Under the pieces are notes generated by a model. It made no database searches, was not told the origin of the DNA, and saw only the letters and a list, made by a program, of their open reading frames with translations. DNA of 64,000 bases from Streptomyces sp. MUM 203J (GTDB lineage: Bacteria > Actinomycetota > Actinomycetes > Streptomycetales > Streptomycetaceae): the NCBI RefSeq assembly GCF_022414595.1, contig NZ_JADWYO010000001.1, positions 186,001 to 250,000 on the forward strand, written 5' to 3'. The translations under genes were made by a program, and so were the position numbers. Positions 51,620-60,820 of the stretch are shown one piece after another (position 1 is the first letter of the stretch; every line of letters begins with the position of its first letter).

Positions 51620-53404
51620 TCAGCCGCCCGCCTCGGCCTTCTTGGCGAGCGCCAGGTCGGCCTTCGCTCCGCTGACCCCGCCGGGCGGGCCGACGGCGGC
51701 GCTGGTGTTGTTGCCGGGATCCGGATCGGCCTCACGCGCGGTGGCGGTGACGGTGTTCCGCACGTCGCTGCCGTCCCCTTCGTACGCGGGGTCGAGCCGG
51801 ACCTCGATGGTCCAGGTCACGGACTCCCCGACCGCGAGGGCGCTCTTCTGCGGGCAGGTGACGGTCCGGCCGTCGGCCGTGCAGCCGTCGGGCGAGGCCA
51901 GGAAGGCGAGCCCGGCCGGGAGGGTGTCCGTCACGGAGACGCCGGTGGCGTCGGCAGGGCCCCTGTTGACGGCCGTCAGGGTGTACCGGAACGTCTCGCC
52001 GGGGGCCACCGGCCCCTCTCCCACCGCCTTCTTCTCGGCGGCGATGTCGGCGGGACCCTGCGTCACGGTGGTCGTGGCGGAGGCCGCGTTGTCGGCCGGG
52101 TCGAGGTCGGTCCGGTCCGCGGGCGGGGTGACGGTCGCGGTGTTGGTGAGCGTGGCCGGGGAGGCCGGGGCGGTGCCGGTGACGGTGTAGGTCGCGGAGC
52201 CGCCGCGCGCCAGATCGACGGTGGTGTCCAGCGGGCCCGTGCCGGAGGCCGCACCACAGGCGCTGCCGGCGGTGGACACGCAGGTCCAGGTGACGCCGGT
52301 CAGTCCGGGTACGGCATCGCGGACGCGGGCGGCGGTGACACTGTTGGTCCGGTCGTTGCTCACTCGGACCGTGTACGTGACCCTGCCGGAGCCGGCCGGG
52401 ACCGAGGCCGGTGAGCCGGTCTTGGCGAGCGACAGGTCGACGGGGACGTTGACCTTGAGATCGCCGATGTCGTGGTTGTTGGTGGCACCACCGGTGGAGG
52501 CCGAGAAGCCGATCTTGAGCGTCGACGGAAGCGCGGGCTGGTCGGTGATCCGCGTGACGTCGTAGTCGGTGATCAGCTTCTGCATCGTGGTGCCGGGTCC
52601 GGTGTCGGACCAGACGGAGAGCAAAACCTGCCCGTCCTCAGGGCGGACGAGTACCCGGACCGTGCGGTAGTCCCCCTGCCCCGCGGTCTCGACGGTGCCG
52701 CCGGGCCCGGCGGCGGAGGTGGCGTACCGGTAGCCGGTCGTCCCGTTGCCGCCGCCTCGGATCACCACACGGTCCGACGCCTGCCCCGGCCCGCCGTTCC
52801 CCACCAGAGCGCTGGAGAAGTTGCCGTACTCGTCGAAACCGATGCCGAGGTAGGCCCCGGGAAGCCCCCTGTCCTGACAGGGGTTGCCGAACCAGCCGGA
52901 GCTCCTGCGCGAGCAGGCGTAGCCCAGCGCTCCGCCGAACTGGCCGACTCCGTCGGCCGCCGTACCGTCCGCGAGGAAGAACGCCAGGCCGTCGCCCCGA
53001 CGGCCCGCGTGGGCCTGACCGCCCCAGGAGGCGTAGGTGAACTCGGCCAGGAAGCCGAGGCTTGAGGAGAAGGGGTCGCTCATCCTCCAACTGCCCGCCT
53101 GGCTGGTGGCGGTGCTGGTCAGCCGGAGCCAGCCGTCCTTCACATAGGCGGCGCCGCCGGAGGTGGTGCCGATGCCGTCGGAACCGTCGAACGGCTCGTG
53201 CACGGGGAAACGGGCCTCCGCCGCCCGGGCGGCGGGCGGCGCGCCGTGGTGCGCGACGCCCTCGGCGGGGCCGGGGCGGGAGCTCCGTGCGGGGGCCGCG
53301 GCGGTCAGGGCGGCGGCTGTGAGGGCCGCGGTGCACAGCGCCGCCAGGATGCGGGGCCACCGCGCGTTCCGTCCGCGCGGTCTGGGTCCTGAGGTGTTCT
53401 CCAC
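51620..53404 (-). CDS. Secreted L-type lectin-domain protein with two DUF11 repeats
   Basis: I use GTG 53402-53404 (VENTSGPRPRGRNARW), giving 594 residues; the open frame further upstream is not signal-like. Signal peptide about 1-42. An L-type lectin-like fold follows at about 65-275 (FDGSDGIGTTSGGAAYVKDGWLRLT, GRRGDGLAFFLADG, YLGIGFDEYGNF). Then two DUF11 repeats: VDLSLAKTGSPASVPAGSGRVTYTVRV... and ADIAAEKKAVGEGPVAPGETFRYTLTAVNRGP. The C-terminus ends without LPxTG or membrane helix. Likely binds cell-surface or external carbohydrate. Third of three adjacent DUF11 genes on the minus strand. Confidence 0.85.
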   Translation of the reverse strand: MENTSGPRPRGRNARWPRILAALCTAALTAAALTAAAPARSSRPGPAEGVAHHGAPPAARAAEARFPVHEPFDGSDGIGTTSGGAAYVKDGWLRLTSTATSQAGSWRMSDPFSSSLGFLAEFTYASWGGQAHAGRRGDGLAFFLADGTAADGVGQFGGALGYACSRRSSGWFGNPCQDRGLPGAYLGIGFDEYGNFSSALVGNGGPGQASDRVVIRGGGNGTTGYRYATSAAGPGGTVETAGQGDYRTVRVLVRPEDGQVLLSVWSDTGPGTTMQKLITDYDVTRITDQPALPSTLKIGFSASTGGATNNHDIGDLKVNVPVDLSLAKTGSPASVPAGSGRVTYTVRVSNDRTNSVTAARVRDAVPGLTGVTWTCVSTAGSACGAASGTGPLDTTVDLARGGSATYTVTGTAPASPATLTNTATVTPPADRTDLDPADNAASATTTVTQGPADIAAEKKAVGEGPVAPGETFRYTLTAVNRGPADATGVSVTDTLPAGLAFLASPDGCTADGRTVTCPQKSALAVGESVTWTIEVRLDPAYEGDGSDVRNTVTATAREADPDPGNNTSAAVGPPGGVSGAKADLALAKKAEAGG

Positions 53405-53489
53405 GTTGAAACCGTTTCCTCGCCGGGAGCCCCGGCCGGTTTCCCGGCCGGGGCTGTCGGGTGCGCGATCGCTGATCCGCTGTCGCCCG

Positions 53490-55652
53490 TCAGTCCCGCC
53501 CGAAGGTGCGGGACGTGGTGGCCGTGGTCGCTGCCTCCTTCTTCTCGTGGGCCTCCTTGTCCACTTCGAGGTCGGCCTTCGCCTCGTCGACCCGGCTGCC
53601 GGGCACACCGGTCACGGTGCTGGAGTCGTTGCCGCTGTCCGGGTCCGCCGTCGCGGAGGAGACGGTGGCGGTGTTGACGATGTCGTCGCCGTTCCCGGTG
53701 TAGTCGGGGGCCAGCTTCGCCCAGATGATCCAGGTCTTGGACTCGTCCGGTCCGAGCGTGGCCTCGGGCCCACAGGTGACCGTCCTTCCGACGGCGGTGC
53801 AGCCGCTCGCCGAGCGGTCGAAGGTGAGGTTCTCCGGCAGGGTGTCGGTCGCCCTGACCTGCTTCGCCTCGGACGGGCCGTCGTTGGTGACGGTGATCTC
53901 GTACGGGAAGGACTCGCCCGGTGAGACCGGTGTGTCACTGCCGAGCCGCTTGTCGGCTCTCAGGTCGGCACGGGGGTCGCCGGACTCGCCGCCGGGCAGC
54001 GGCGCGGTGCTGGTGTCGTTGCCGTCGTTGGGGTCGATGTTCTCGGCCGTGACCGTGGCGCTGTTGACGATCTCGGTTCCGTCTCCCGTGTAGGACGGGT
54101 CGAGCTTGACCGTCAGCAGGTACTGCACCTGTTCGCCGACCTTGAGCGGCGTGCTCCTGGCACAGCGGACGGCGTCGCCGTCGAAGGTGCAGCCGGACGG
54201 GCGGGACGAGACGTAGGTGAGTTCCTCGGGCAGCTTGTCGGTGAGGGTCACACTGTGGGCGTCGGAGGACGGGCCGTCGTTGGAGACGGTGATGAGGTAC
54301 TGGAACTCCTCGCCGGGAACGGGCGGGGTGTCGCCCACCGGTTCCTTGGTCACGGCGAGGTCCGCGGTGGGCGGGTTGACCCTGTCGCCGGGCGGGCCCG
54401 CCGGCTCGCTGGTGTTGTTGGTCTCGTCGGGATCGGCCGTCTCGGAGGTGACGGTCGCGATGTTCTGGATGTCCGAACCGTCTCCGGTGTAGCCGGAGTC
54501 CAGCCTCACCGTGAAGATCCAGGTCCTGGAGGCCCCCGGGTCCAGGGTGGGCTCGGTGCCGCAGCTGACCCGCTGTGCGAGGGCCGTGCAGCCGTCGTCG
54601 GAGGACTCGAAGGACAGCCCCTGCGGCAGGGCGTCGGTGACGCTGACGCTCTCGGCGCGGGAGGGTCCGTCATTGGTGACGCGTACCGCGTACTGGAAGG
54701 TCTCGCCGGGGGACACGGGGGTGTCCGTGACGGTGGTCTTGTCGATGCTCAGGTCCGCCTCGGGCGTGCCGACCCTGGGGTAGACCTGGTCGGAGGTGTT
54801 GTTGCGCCGGTCCGGGTCGGGGGTGTCGGAGCCCGCTGTGGCGGTGTTGGGCAGGTCCTTGCCGTCACCGGTGTACGACGGGTCGAGCTGGACCCTGAAC
54901 GTCCAGCTCGCCGATGCGCCGGGGGCGAGTACCGGTTCCGGGCCGCAGGTGACCTTCTGCTGCGACTCGGTGCACTCGTCGTCGGAGGACACGTAGTTCA
55001 GGAGGTCCGGGAGGGTGTCCGTGGCCTTGACGTTCCGGGCGTCGGAGAGCCCCCTGTTGGTGACGGTGACCGTGTACGCGAACTCCTCGCCGGGTGCCAC
55101 GGCTTCGGTCTGCACCACGGTCTTGGTGGCGACCAGGTCGGCCTCGGGGTCGAAGGGGCCGGGCGGGACGACGGGTTCGTTGGTGTTGTCGTCCTCGTCG
55201 GGGTCGGTGGCGTCCGATTCCGTCACGGCCGCGTTGCCCAGATCGTCACCGGTGCCGTCGTAGGAGGGGCTGAGCCGGGCGACGAACGTCCAGGTCCTGG
55301 TGCTGCCGACCGCCAGCTCCGGCTCCGGGCCGCAGGTCACCTTCTGGCCGACGGCCGTACAGCCGTCCTCCGAGGATTCGAAGGTGATGTCCGCGGGGAG
55401 CGTGTCGGTCGCGGTGACGTTCTTCGCCACCGACGGGCCCTTGTTCGTCACCGTGAGGGTGTACGTGATGAGCCCGCCGGGCGGGACCGCCCGGCCCGCG
55501 CCGGACGGCGCGGCCGAGTGCGCGGAGGTCACGTCGAGCCGCGGCGGCAGTGCCGTCGCGGCCGGGGCGGCGGCCCAGAGCGGCAGCGCGCAGGCGATCG
55601 CACCCGCCAGCCAAGGCAGTGGCCTCCAGGGTCTCCTTGTTGCCATCGGCAT
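53490..55652 (-). CDS. Secreted DUF11 five-repeat protein
   Basis: 720 residues from ATG 55650-55652 (MPMATRRPWRPLPWL), which begins a clear signal peptide; the frame is open further upstream. Five DUF11 repeats of about 125 residues follow. Each has the pattern P-G-E-x-F-x-Y...VTNxGPS...TDTLPxxLxF and two cysteines (DGCTAxGxxVTCGP) that could form a disulfide, ending YTGDGxDIxNxATV...DPDxxNNTS. No LPxTG or membrane anchor is seen; the tail is charged (EAHEKKEAATTATTSRTFGRD). Probable extracellular fibre or adhesin-like protein. Confidence 0.85.
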   Translation of the reverse strand: MPMATRRPWRPLPWLAGAIACALPLWAAAPAATALPPRLDVTSAHSAAPSGAGRAVPPGGLITYTLTVTNKGPSVAKNVTATDTLPADITFESSEDGCTAVGQKVTCGPEPELAVGSTRTWTFVARLSPSYDGTGDDLGNAAVTESDATDPDEDDNTNEPVVPPGPFDPEADLVATKTVVQTEAVAPGEEFAYTVTVTNRGLSDARNVKATDTLPDLLNYVSSDDECTESQQKVTCGPEPVLAPGASASWTFRVQLDPSYTGDGKDLPNTATAGSDTPDPDRRNNTSDQVYPRVGTPEADLSIDKTTVTDTPVSPGETFQYAVRVTNDGPSRAESVSVTDALPQGLSFESSDDGCTALAQRVSCGTEPTLDPGASRTWIFTVRLDSGYTGDGSDIQNIATVTSETADPDETNNTSEPAGPPGDRVNPPTADLAVTKEPVGDTPPVPGEEFQYLITVSNDGPSSDAHSVTLTDKLPEELTYVSSRPSGCTFDGDAVRCARSTPLKVGEQVQYLLTVKLDPSYTGDGTEIVNSATVTAENIDPNDGNDTSTAPLPGGESGDPRADLRADKRLGSDTPVSPGESFPYEITVTNDGPSEAKQVRATDTLPENLTFDRSASGCTAVGRTVTCGPEATLGPDESKTWIIWAKLAPDYTGNGDDIVNTATVSSATADPDSGNDSSTVTGVPGSRVDEAKADLEVDKEAHEKKEAATTATTSRTFGRD

Positions 55653-55775
55653 CGCTTCCTGTTCTCTCCGCCCCGGCCCGGGTGGCCGGTGCACGCGTGG
55701 GGAAGGGTGTGGAGCAGCCGCACCGGCCGTGCGGCCGTCGGTCACGGCCGCCCGCCCGGCCCGGCGCCCGGGCGC

Positions 55776-57539
55776 TCAGGCCCGGCGCCGGCGTACGAGG
55801 ACCACCAGCCCGCTGCCTGCGGCCAGCGCCAGCCCCGCCGTCCAGGGCAGCCACCCGGGCACCCCGCTCCCGGTGTCCGGGAGGGTGTGGTCGTGGTCGT
55901 GGTCGTGGTCGTGGTGTGTGGGTGACGGCGAAGGTCCGGGCCGTGGGCGGACGGGCACGCCGCAGTCGCCCGTCTCGCCGGGCGTCGTCTTCCCGACGGT
56001 GGCGGCGTTGTTCCCGGTATCCGGGTCGTGCACGGCGGAGGACGCCCTCGCGGTGTTGTCGACCGCGGCGCAGTCGCCGTCGAAGTCCCGGGCGAGCCGT
56101 ACGGTGAAGCGGTATTCGGCCGTCTGCCCGGGGGCGAGGCTGCCGGAGCCGCCGCAGGTGACCGTGGCGCCCTCGGCCGAGCAGCCGTCGGACGAACCGG
56201 CGTAGGAGAGGGCCCGGGGGAGCGGATCGGTGACGGTGACGTCCCGGGCGGTGGAGGGCCCCTCGTTCCGTACCGTCATCACGTAGGCGTAGGTCTCGCC
56301 GGGGGTGGCCGCGTCGGCGCCGTCGGGAAGCTCGTACCGCTTGGCGAGGACGAGGTCGGCCGAGGCCGGGGCCGGACCTCCGCCGTCACCGGGGAGGCCG
56401 GTGAGCTCGGTGGTGTTGTTGGACTGGTCCGGATCACCGGTCCTCGCCCCCGTGCGGGCCCGGTTGACCAGGTCGGATCCGTCACCGGTGTAACCGGGGT
56501 GCAGTCTGGCCCGGACCGTGAAGACGGCACGCCGACCGGGGCCGAGGACCGCGGTCTCCGGGCAGGTGACGGTCCCGCCGTAGGCGCCGGGTTCTCCCGT
56601 GCAGCCGTCCGGGGAGTCCACGAAGGCCAGGCCCTCGGGGAGACGGTCGGTCACCGAGACGCCGACGGCCTGTGAGGGGCCGTGGTTCCGCGCGGTGAGC
56701 ACGTAGGCGAGGACGGCACCCGGAGCTACCGGGTCCGGGTCGGTGAACTCCTTGGTCACGGCGAGATCGGCCCGTGGGGGCTGCACCTTCCCGTGCGGCG
56801 GTCCGGCACCCGGATGAGGGCCGGTGTTGTTGGCCGGGTCCGGGTCGCCGGTGTCCGACGACACCGTCGCCTGGTTGAGGATGTCCGAGCCGTCACCGGT
56901 GTAGGCGGGGTCCAGCCGTACGGTGATGGTCCACGAGGCGGTCTCCCCCGGATCCAGTGTCACCACCGGACCGCAGGTCACCCTGCGCCCCTCGGCCGTG
57001 CAGCCGTCCTTCGAGCCCACGAACGACAGGGCCGGGGGGAGTTCGTCGGCGGCGGTGGCGTTTCTCGCCTGGGCCGGGCCGTGGTTGACGACGGTGATCC
57101 TGTAGTCGTACGTCTCACCGGGGGCCACGTCACGGGGCAGCACAGGGCTGAGGGCCGCCAGGTCCGCCCGTCCGGGGAACCGCTGGGGCCGGTCCGCTCC
57201 CGCCGTGCCCCGCGGCCCCTCCGCCCCGCCCTGCTCCTCTTCCTCGCGCGGCTCCTCGCGTGTCTCCCGCTCTTCCGCGCGCGGCTCCCCGGTCCGCGCT
57301 TCCGTGCCCCCGTCGGGGCAGTCGTCCGGCGCCTCCTGACGGGACGTCGGAACCGGAGCCTCGTGGGGGCAGCCGCTCCCCCGCCCCTCCAGCGGCGGGG
57401 CGAGCGTCGCGGACGCGGGAAGGGCCGTCGCTCCGGCGAGAACCACACCCACCAGGACACCCGGAAGCGTGTGCGCAGCCCTGCGCCGCACACCGGCGTC
57501 CGCGGCTCCGTCCCGCGCCGCCTTGAGACCGCTCGCCAT
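55776..57539 (-). CDS. Cell-wall-anchored DUF11 three-repeat protein with LPDTG sorting signal
   Basis: 587 residues; ATG 57537-57539, signal peptide about 20-48. A Glu/Arg-rich linker (REERETREEPREEEEQG) leads to three DUF11 repeats (ADLAALSPVLPRDVAPGETYDYRIT..., ADLAVTKEFTDPDPVAPGAV..., ADLVLAKRYELPDGADAATPGET...). Then come a Pro-rich spacer, an alternating His-Asp run (HHDHDHDHDHDH), the sortase motif LPDTG, a hydrophobic segment and RRRR. It should be linked to peptidoglycan by a housekeeping-type sortase. First of the three co-directional DUF11 genes; intergenic gaps are 123 and 85 bp. Confidence 0.9.
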   Translation of the reverse strand: MASGLKAARDGAADAGVRRRAAHTLPGVLVGVVLAGATALPASATLAPPLEGRGSGCPHEAPVPTSRQEAPDDCPDGGTEARTGEPRAEERETREEPREEEEQGGAEGPRGTAGADRPQRFPGRADLAALSPVLPRDVAPGETYDYRITVVNHGPAQARNATAADELPPALSFVGSKDGCTAEGRRVTCGPVVTLDPGETASWTITVRLDPAYTGDGSDILNQATVSSDTGDPDPANNTGPHPGAGPPHGKVQPPRADLAVTKEFTDPDPVAPGAVLAYVLTARNHGPSQAVGVSVTDRLPEGLAFVDSPDGCTGEPGAYGGTVTCPETAVLGPGRRAVFTVRARLHPGYTGDGSDLVNRARTGARTGDPDQSNNTTELTGLPGDGGGPAPASADLVLAKRYELPDGADAATPGETYAYVMTVRNEGPSTARDVTVTDPLPRALSYAGSSDGCSAEGATVTCGGSGSLAPGQTAEYRFTVRLARDFDGDCAAVDNTARASSAVHDPDTGNNAATVGKTTPGETGDCGVPVRPRPGPSPSPTHHDHDHDHDHTLPDTGSGVPGWLPWTAGLALAAGSGLVVLVRRRRA

Positions 57540-58437
57540 GAAGGGCCCTCGCTCTCCCGCAGGGGGCTGACCGGCCCCGCGTTCCCTGACGATCTGTTAC
57601 TCATATTTATGTACACGTCTGTGCAGACCGCGACATTTCGTCATACTCCAATCGGTGCCGCAGCGCGGCCCACGGAGTCCCGCCAAGGGGCACGGGGGGA
57701 TACCGGCGCGGGTCCGGGCCAAGGCCCGGTGCGGAGTGGCCGACACCTTCACCGGCCTGACGGTTCGACGGCACGGTCACCGCGAGGTCGGCCACCGGGC
57801 TCACCGGCACGGCGTAGGTGCGGGCGGCTGCCGAGGCAGGACCGGGCCGGCCTCCGCCCGCGGACACCCTCCCGCCCCCTCCGCCGCACGAGGGCGCAGG
57901 GGCTCGCGGGCACGCCGGCCGGCCCACGGGACGAGGGGGCGTGCCGTGCGACGGGCCCTCCGGCCGGGAGCCGGCCCGGGAGCAGACGGGCCCCGGCCGG
58001 GAGCAGACCCGGGAGCCGTCACCGGAGAGGCGGCAGCACCCCGGCCGCACCCGGCCGCCCGACCGCTCCCCGCCGGACGGACACGCGCAGCCGCCCGGCA
58101 GCGCCGATACGGCGCCACCCGCTCGTGGACCGCCGCCCACTGAGGGGCGCTTCGCACCGCGCCCCCGGAGCCGTGGCCGCGGAGCGGCCTCCCACCGGGG
58201 CGGGATTGCGTCACGGCCGGTGGAGGCATGACGCGGGAGGCCGCCCGGCACTCCCGGGTCCACGGGGGCGCCGCGGCCGAGCCTCCACAGCCAGTCCGGG
58301 CCGGACCGGCCTGGCACGGCCGCTCGCCCGGGCGCACCCCTCCGCCGGGCACGGGGCATCGGCCCGGCCGCCCCGTCGGGCACGGAGCCGGGCCGTCCCC
58401 CGCGGGCGTCACCGCCCGCGCACGGCCCGGCCTGCCG
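57540..58437. other. 900-bp region without a supported gene
   Basis: A minus-strand open frame (57607-58383) gives Gly/Arg/Pro-rich text with no domain, no signal peptide and no ribosome site, and plus-strand frames are similar. 57590-57660 is AT-richer (ATTTATGTACACG, CATTTCGTCATACTCC) and probably holds the promoter of the LPDTG gene on the minus strand. Nothing else seen. Confidence 0.55.
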
Positions 58438-58845
58438 TCAGGCGGTCTCGTCGAGTTTGCGGTGGAGGGTGGCGGCGAAGTCCTCCGCGGCCAGGAGCTG
58501 GGCACGGAGCTTCTCGCAGCGGGCCTCGGCGACCTTCTGGTAGGAGTCGAGGCGTTCACGGAGGCGGGTGCGTTCGGCTCCGGCGGGGGGCGTGTCGGGT
58601 GCGGCCAGGCGGTCGACGATGCCGAGGAGCTCGCGCATCTCGTCGAGGGAGAAGTCCAGCGGCTTCATGCGGCGGATCACCATCAGCCGGTCGACGTCGG
58701 TCTCGGTGTAGAGGCGGAAACCGCCCTTGCTGCGGGCGGAGGGGGTGACAAGGCCCACGTCCTCGTAGTGGCGGATCGTGCGGAGCGACAGACCGGTCCT
58801 CTCGGCAACCTCACCGATCTGCATCTGCCGCCGCTGGTCCACCAT
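58438..58845 (-). CDS. MerR-family transcriptional regulator
   Basis: 135 residues. N-terminal winged HTH MQIGEVAERTGLSLRTIRHYEDVGLVTPS, second-helix VDRLMVIRRMKPLDFSLDEMRELL, then a dimerisation coiled coil (about 85-130). Only one Cys (EARCEKL) is present, so it is not a typical metal-sensing MerR. It is divergent from the SulP transporter with 246 bp between and likely controls it. Confidence 0.9.
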   Translation of the reverse strand: MVDQRRQMQIGEVAERTGLSLRTIRHYEDVGLVTPSARSKGGFRLYTETDVDRLMVIRRMKPLDFSLDEMRELLGIVDRLAAPDTPPAGAERTRLRERLDSYQKVAEARCEKLRAQLLAAEDFAATLHRKLDETA

Positions 58846-58888
58846 CGCCCGCTGTCTCCGTCCCCTGTTGCGCCCACCCGGAGAGTGA

Positions 58889-58901
58889 CTTGGATCACAA
58901 G
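58889..58901. promoter_or_regulatory. Possible MerR-regulator palindrome
   Basis: CTTGGATCACAAG: CTTG-n5-CAAG, 44 bp from the MerR start, in the divergent promoter region. It is short and not spaced like a classical MerR operator between -35 and -10, so this is tentative. Confidence 0.3.
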
Positions 58902-59091
58902 CCCGAGCGTGCCGTTTACCTGCATTTCACAAGCCGCAAGTCGCACTCTGCCCTCACGTCAGGGTAGAGTCGTGGATCTACGGCTTCCGGGCAATGATGC
59001 CCGACCGGCGGCCCACCGGCCGCCACTCCCACCGGCAGGGCCCCCGTCGAGGTCGGGCCGCCGGGGACTCCCCCCGAACAGAAACGGTTGC

Positions 59092-60597
59092 ATGTCCTCA
59101 CCGCTGTCCGCCGCTCCCCGGCAGTCCAAGCTGTCCAGGCCCGACTGGCTCGCCTCCCCCAAGGTCTTCCGCACCGAGGTTCTGGCGGGGCTGGTGGTGG
59201 CGCTCGCCCTGATCCCCGAGGCGATCTCGTTCTCGATCATCGCCGGTGTCGACCCGGCGATCGGCCTGTTCGCGTCGTTCACGATGGCCGTCGTCATCTC
59301 GGTCGTCGGTGGCCGAAAGGCCATGATCTCCGCGGCGACCGGCGCGATAGCCCTGGTCATCGCCCCGCTGAACCACCAGTACGGCCTCGGCTACCTGATC
59401 GGCGCCGTCATCCTCGGCGGACTGATCCAGATCGCCCTGGGCGCGCTCGGCGTGGCCAAGCTGATGCGGTTCATCCCGCGCAGCGTCATGGTCGGCTTCG
59501 TCAACGCGCTCGCCGTTCTGATCTTCATGGCCCAGGTGCCGGAGATGAAGGACGTGCCGTGGATCGTCTATCCGCTGATCCTCGGCGGTCTGCTGATGAT
59601 GGTGTTCTTCCCGAAGCTCACCACCGTCGTGCCCGCGCCGCTGGTCTCCATCGTGATCCTCACCGTCATCACCGTCGGTGCCGGGCTGGCCGTGCCGACC
59701 GTCGGCGACAAGGGCGAGCTGCCCTCCTCGCTGCCCGTGCCGGGGCTGCCCGACGTGCCGTTCACGCTCGACACGCTGGCCGTCATCGCCCCGTACGCCC
59801 TCGCCTTCGCGCTGGTCGGGCTCATGGAGTCGCTGATGACGGCCAAGCTGGTCGACGACATCACCGACACCCACTCCAACAAGACCCGCGAGTCCATCGG
59901 TCAGGGCGTCGCCAACATCGTCACCGGCTTCTTCGGCGGCATGGGCGGCTGTGCGATGATCGGCCAGACGATGATCAACGTGAAGGTGTCCGGCGCCCGT
60001 ACGCGACTGTCGACCTTCCTGGCCGGCGCCTTCCTGATGGTGCTGTGCATCGTCTTCGGGCCGGTCGTGTCCGACATCCCGATGGCCGCCCTCGTCGCCG
60101 TGATGATCATGGTGTCGGTGGCCACCTTCGACTGGCACTCGGTCCGGCCCAGGACCCTGAAGCGGCTGCCGCTGGGCGAGACGCTCGTCATGGTCGTGAC
60201 CGTCGCCGTCGTCGTCGCCACCCACAACCTGGCCATCGGCGTCATCGTCGGCTCCCTCACCGCGATGGTGATCTTCGCCAAGCGGGTCGCGCACCTCGCC
60301 GAGGTCAGCGGGGTCGTCGACCCCGACGGCAACCAGGTCGTCTACGCGGTCACCGGGGAGCTGTTCTTCGCCTCGTCCAACGACCTCGTCTACCAGTTCG
60401 ACTACAAGGACGACCCGGACGACGTGGTCATCGACCTGTCCGACGCCCACATCTGGGACGCCTCCTCCGTCGCCGCCCTCGACGCGATAGAGACCAAGTA
60501 CGCCCAGCGCGGCAAGAAGGTCACCATCATCGGCCTCAACGAGCCCAGCGCCGAGATGCACGACAAGCTGGCCGGGCAGCTCACCGCCGGCCACTGA
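59092..60597 (+). CDS. SulP-family anion transporter with STAS domain
   Basis: 501 residues from ATG 59092 ([15 protein letters not shown]); a longer open frame upstream is not coding-like. Ten or more membrane segments follow the SulP pattern ([66 protein letters not shown]). A C-terminal cytosolic STAS domain has [23 protein letters not shown]. Carries sulfate, bicarbonate or another anion; the substrate cannot be read. The upstream MerR gene is divergent. Confidence 0.93.
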   Translation: MSSPLSAAPRQSKLSRPDWLASPKVFRTEVLAGLVVALALIPEAISFSIIAGVDPAIGLFASFTMAVVISVVGGRKAMISAATGAIALVIAPLNHQYGLGYLIGAVILGGLIQIALGALGVAKLMRFIPRSVMVGFVNALAVLIFMAQVPEMKDVPWIVYPLILGGLLMMVFFPKLTTVVPAPLVSIVILTVITVGAGLAVPTVGDKGELPSSLPVPGLPDVPFTLDTLAVIAPYALAFALVGLMESLMTAKLVDDITDTHSNKTRESIGQGVANIVTGFFGGMGGCAMIGQTMINVKVSGARTRLSTFLAGAFLMVLCIVFGPVVSDIPMAALVAVMIMVSVATFDWHSVRPRTLKRLPLGETLVMVVTVAVVVATHNLAIGVIVGSLTAMVIFAKRVAHLAEVSGVVDPDGNQVVYAVTGELFFASSNDLVYQFDYKDDPDDVVIDLSDAHIWDASSVAALDAIETKYAQRGKKVTIIGLNEPSAEMHDKLAGQLTAGH

Positions 60598-60602
60598 CCC
60601 GT

Positions 60603-60656
60603 CCCCGTGCGAAGAGGACCGCCCCTGCCTGCAGGGGCGGTCCTCTTCGCACGGGG
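60603..60656 (+). terminator. Terminator after the SulP gene
   Basis: A perfect 26-bp inverted repeat: CCCCGTGCGAAGAGGACC... at 60603-60628 pairs with 60631-60656, two bases between the arms. It starts 5 bp after the stop. No T run follows, as is common for Streptomyces terminators. It may work in both directions. Confidence 0.85.
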
Positions 60657-60820
60657 GGATGTCCCGGCGCGGTCCGGAAACCGTCATCACAGGTTCGTGC
60701 ACGGCAAAGACACAAACCCGATCACTTCACCTACACTTTGGCCGCATCATCCCGGCGGGCGCTGACCGACCATCCGCGTTTTCTTCGCCGGGACTTGGCA
60801 CGATCGATCTCGGGGGGAAG

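Noticed and set aside
55885..55925. CRISPR-like short repeat
   Set aside because: It is an in-frame His-Asp codon microsatellite with no spacers. No CRISPR array was seen anywhere in the window.
57607..58383. 258-codon minus-strand frame
   Set aside because: Composition-driven open frame; no ribosome site, signal or domain.
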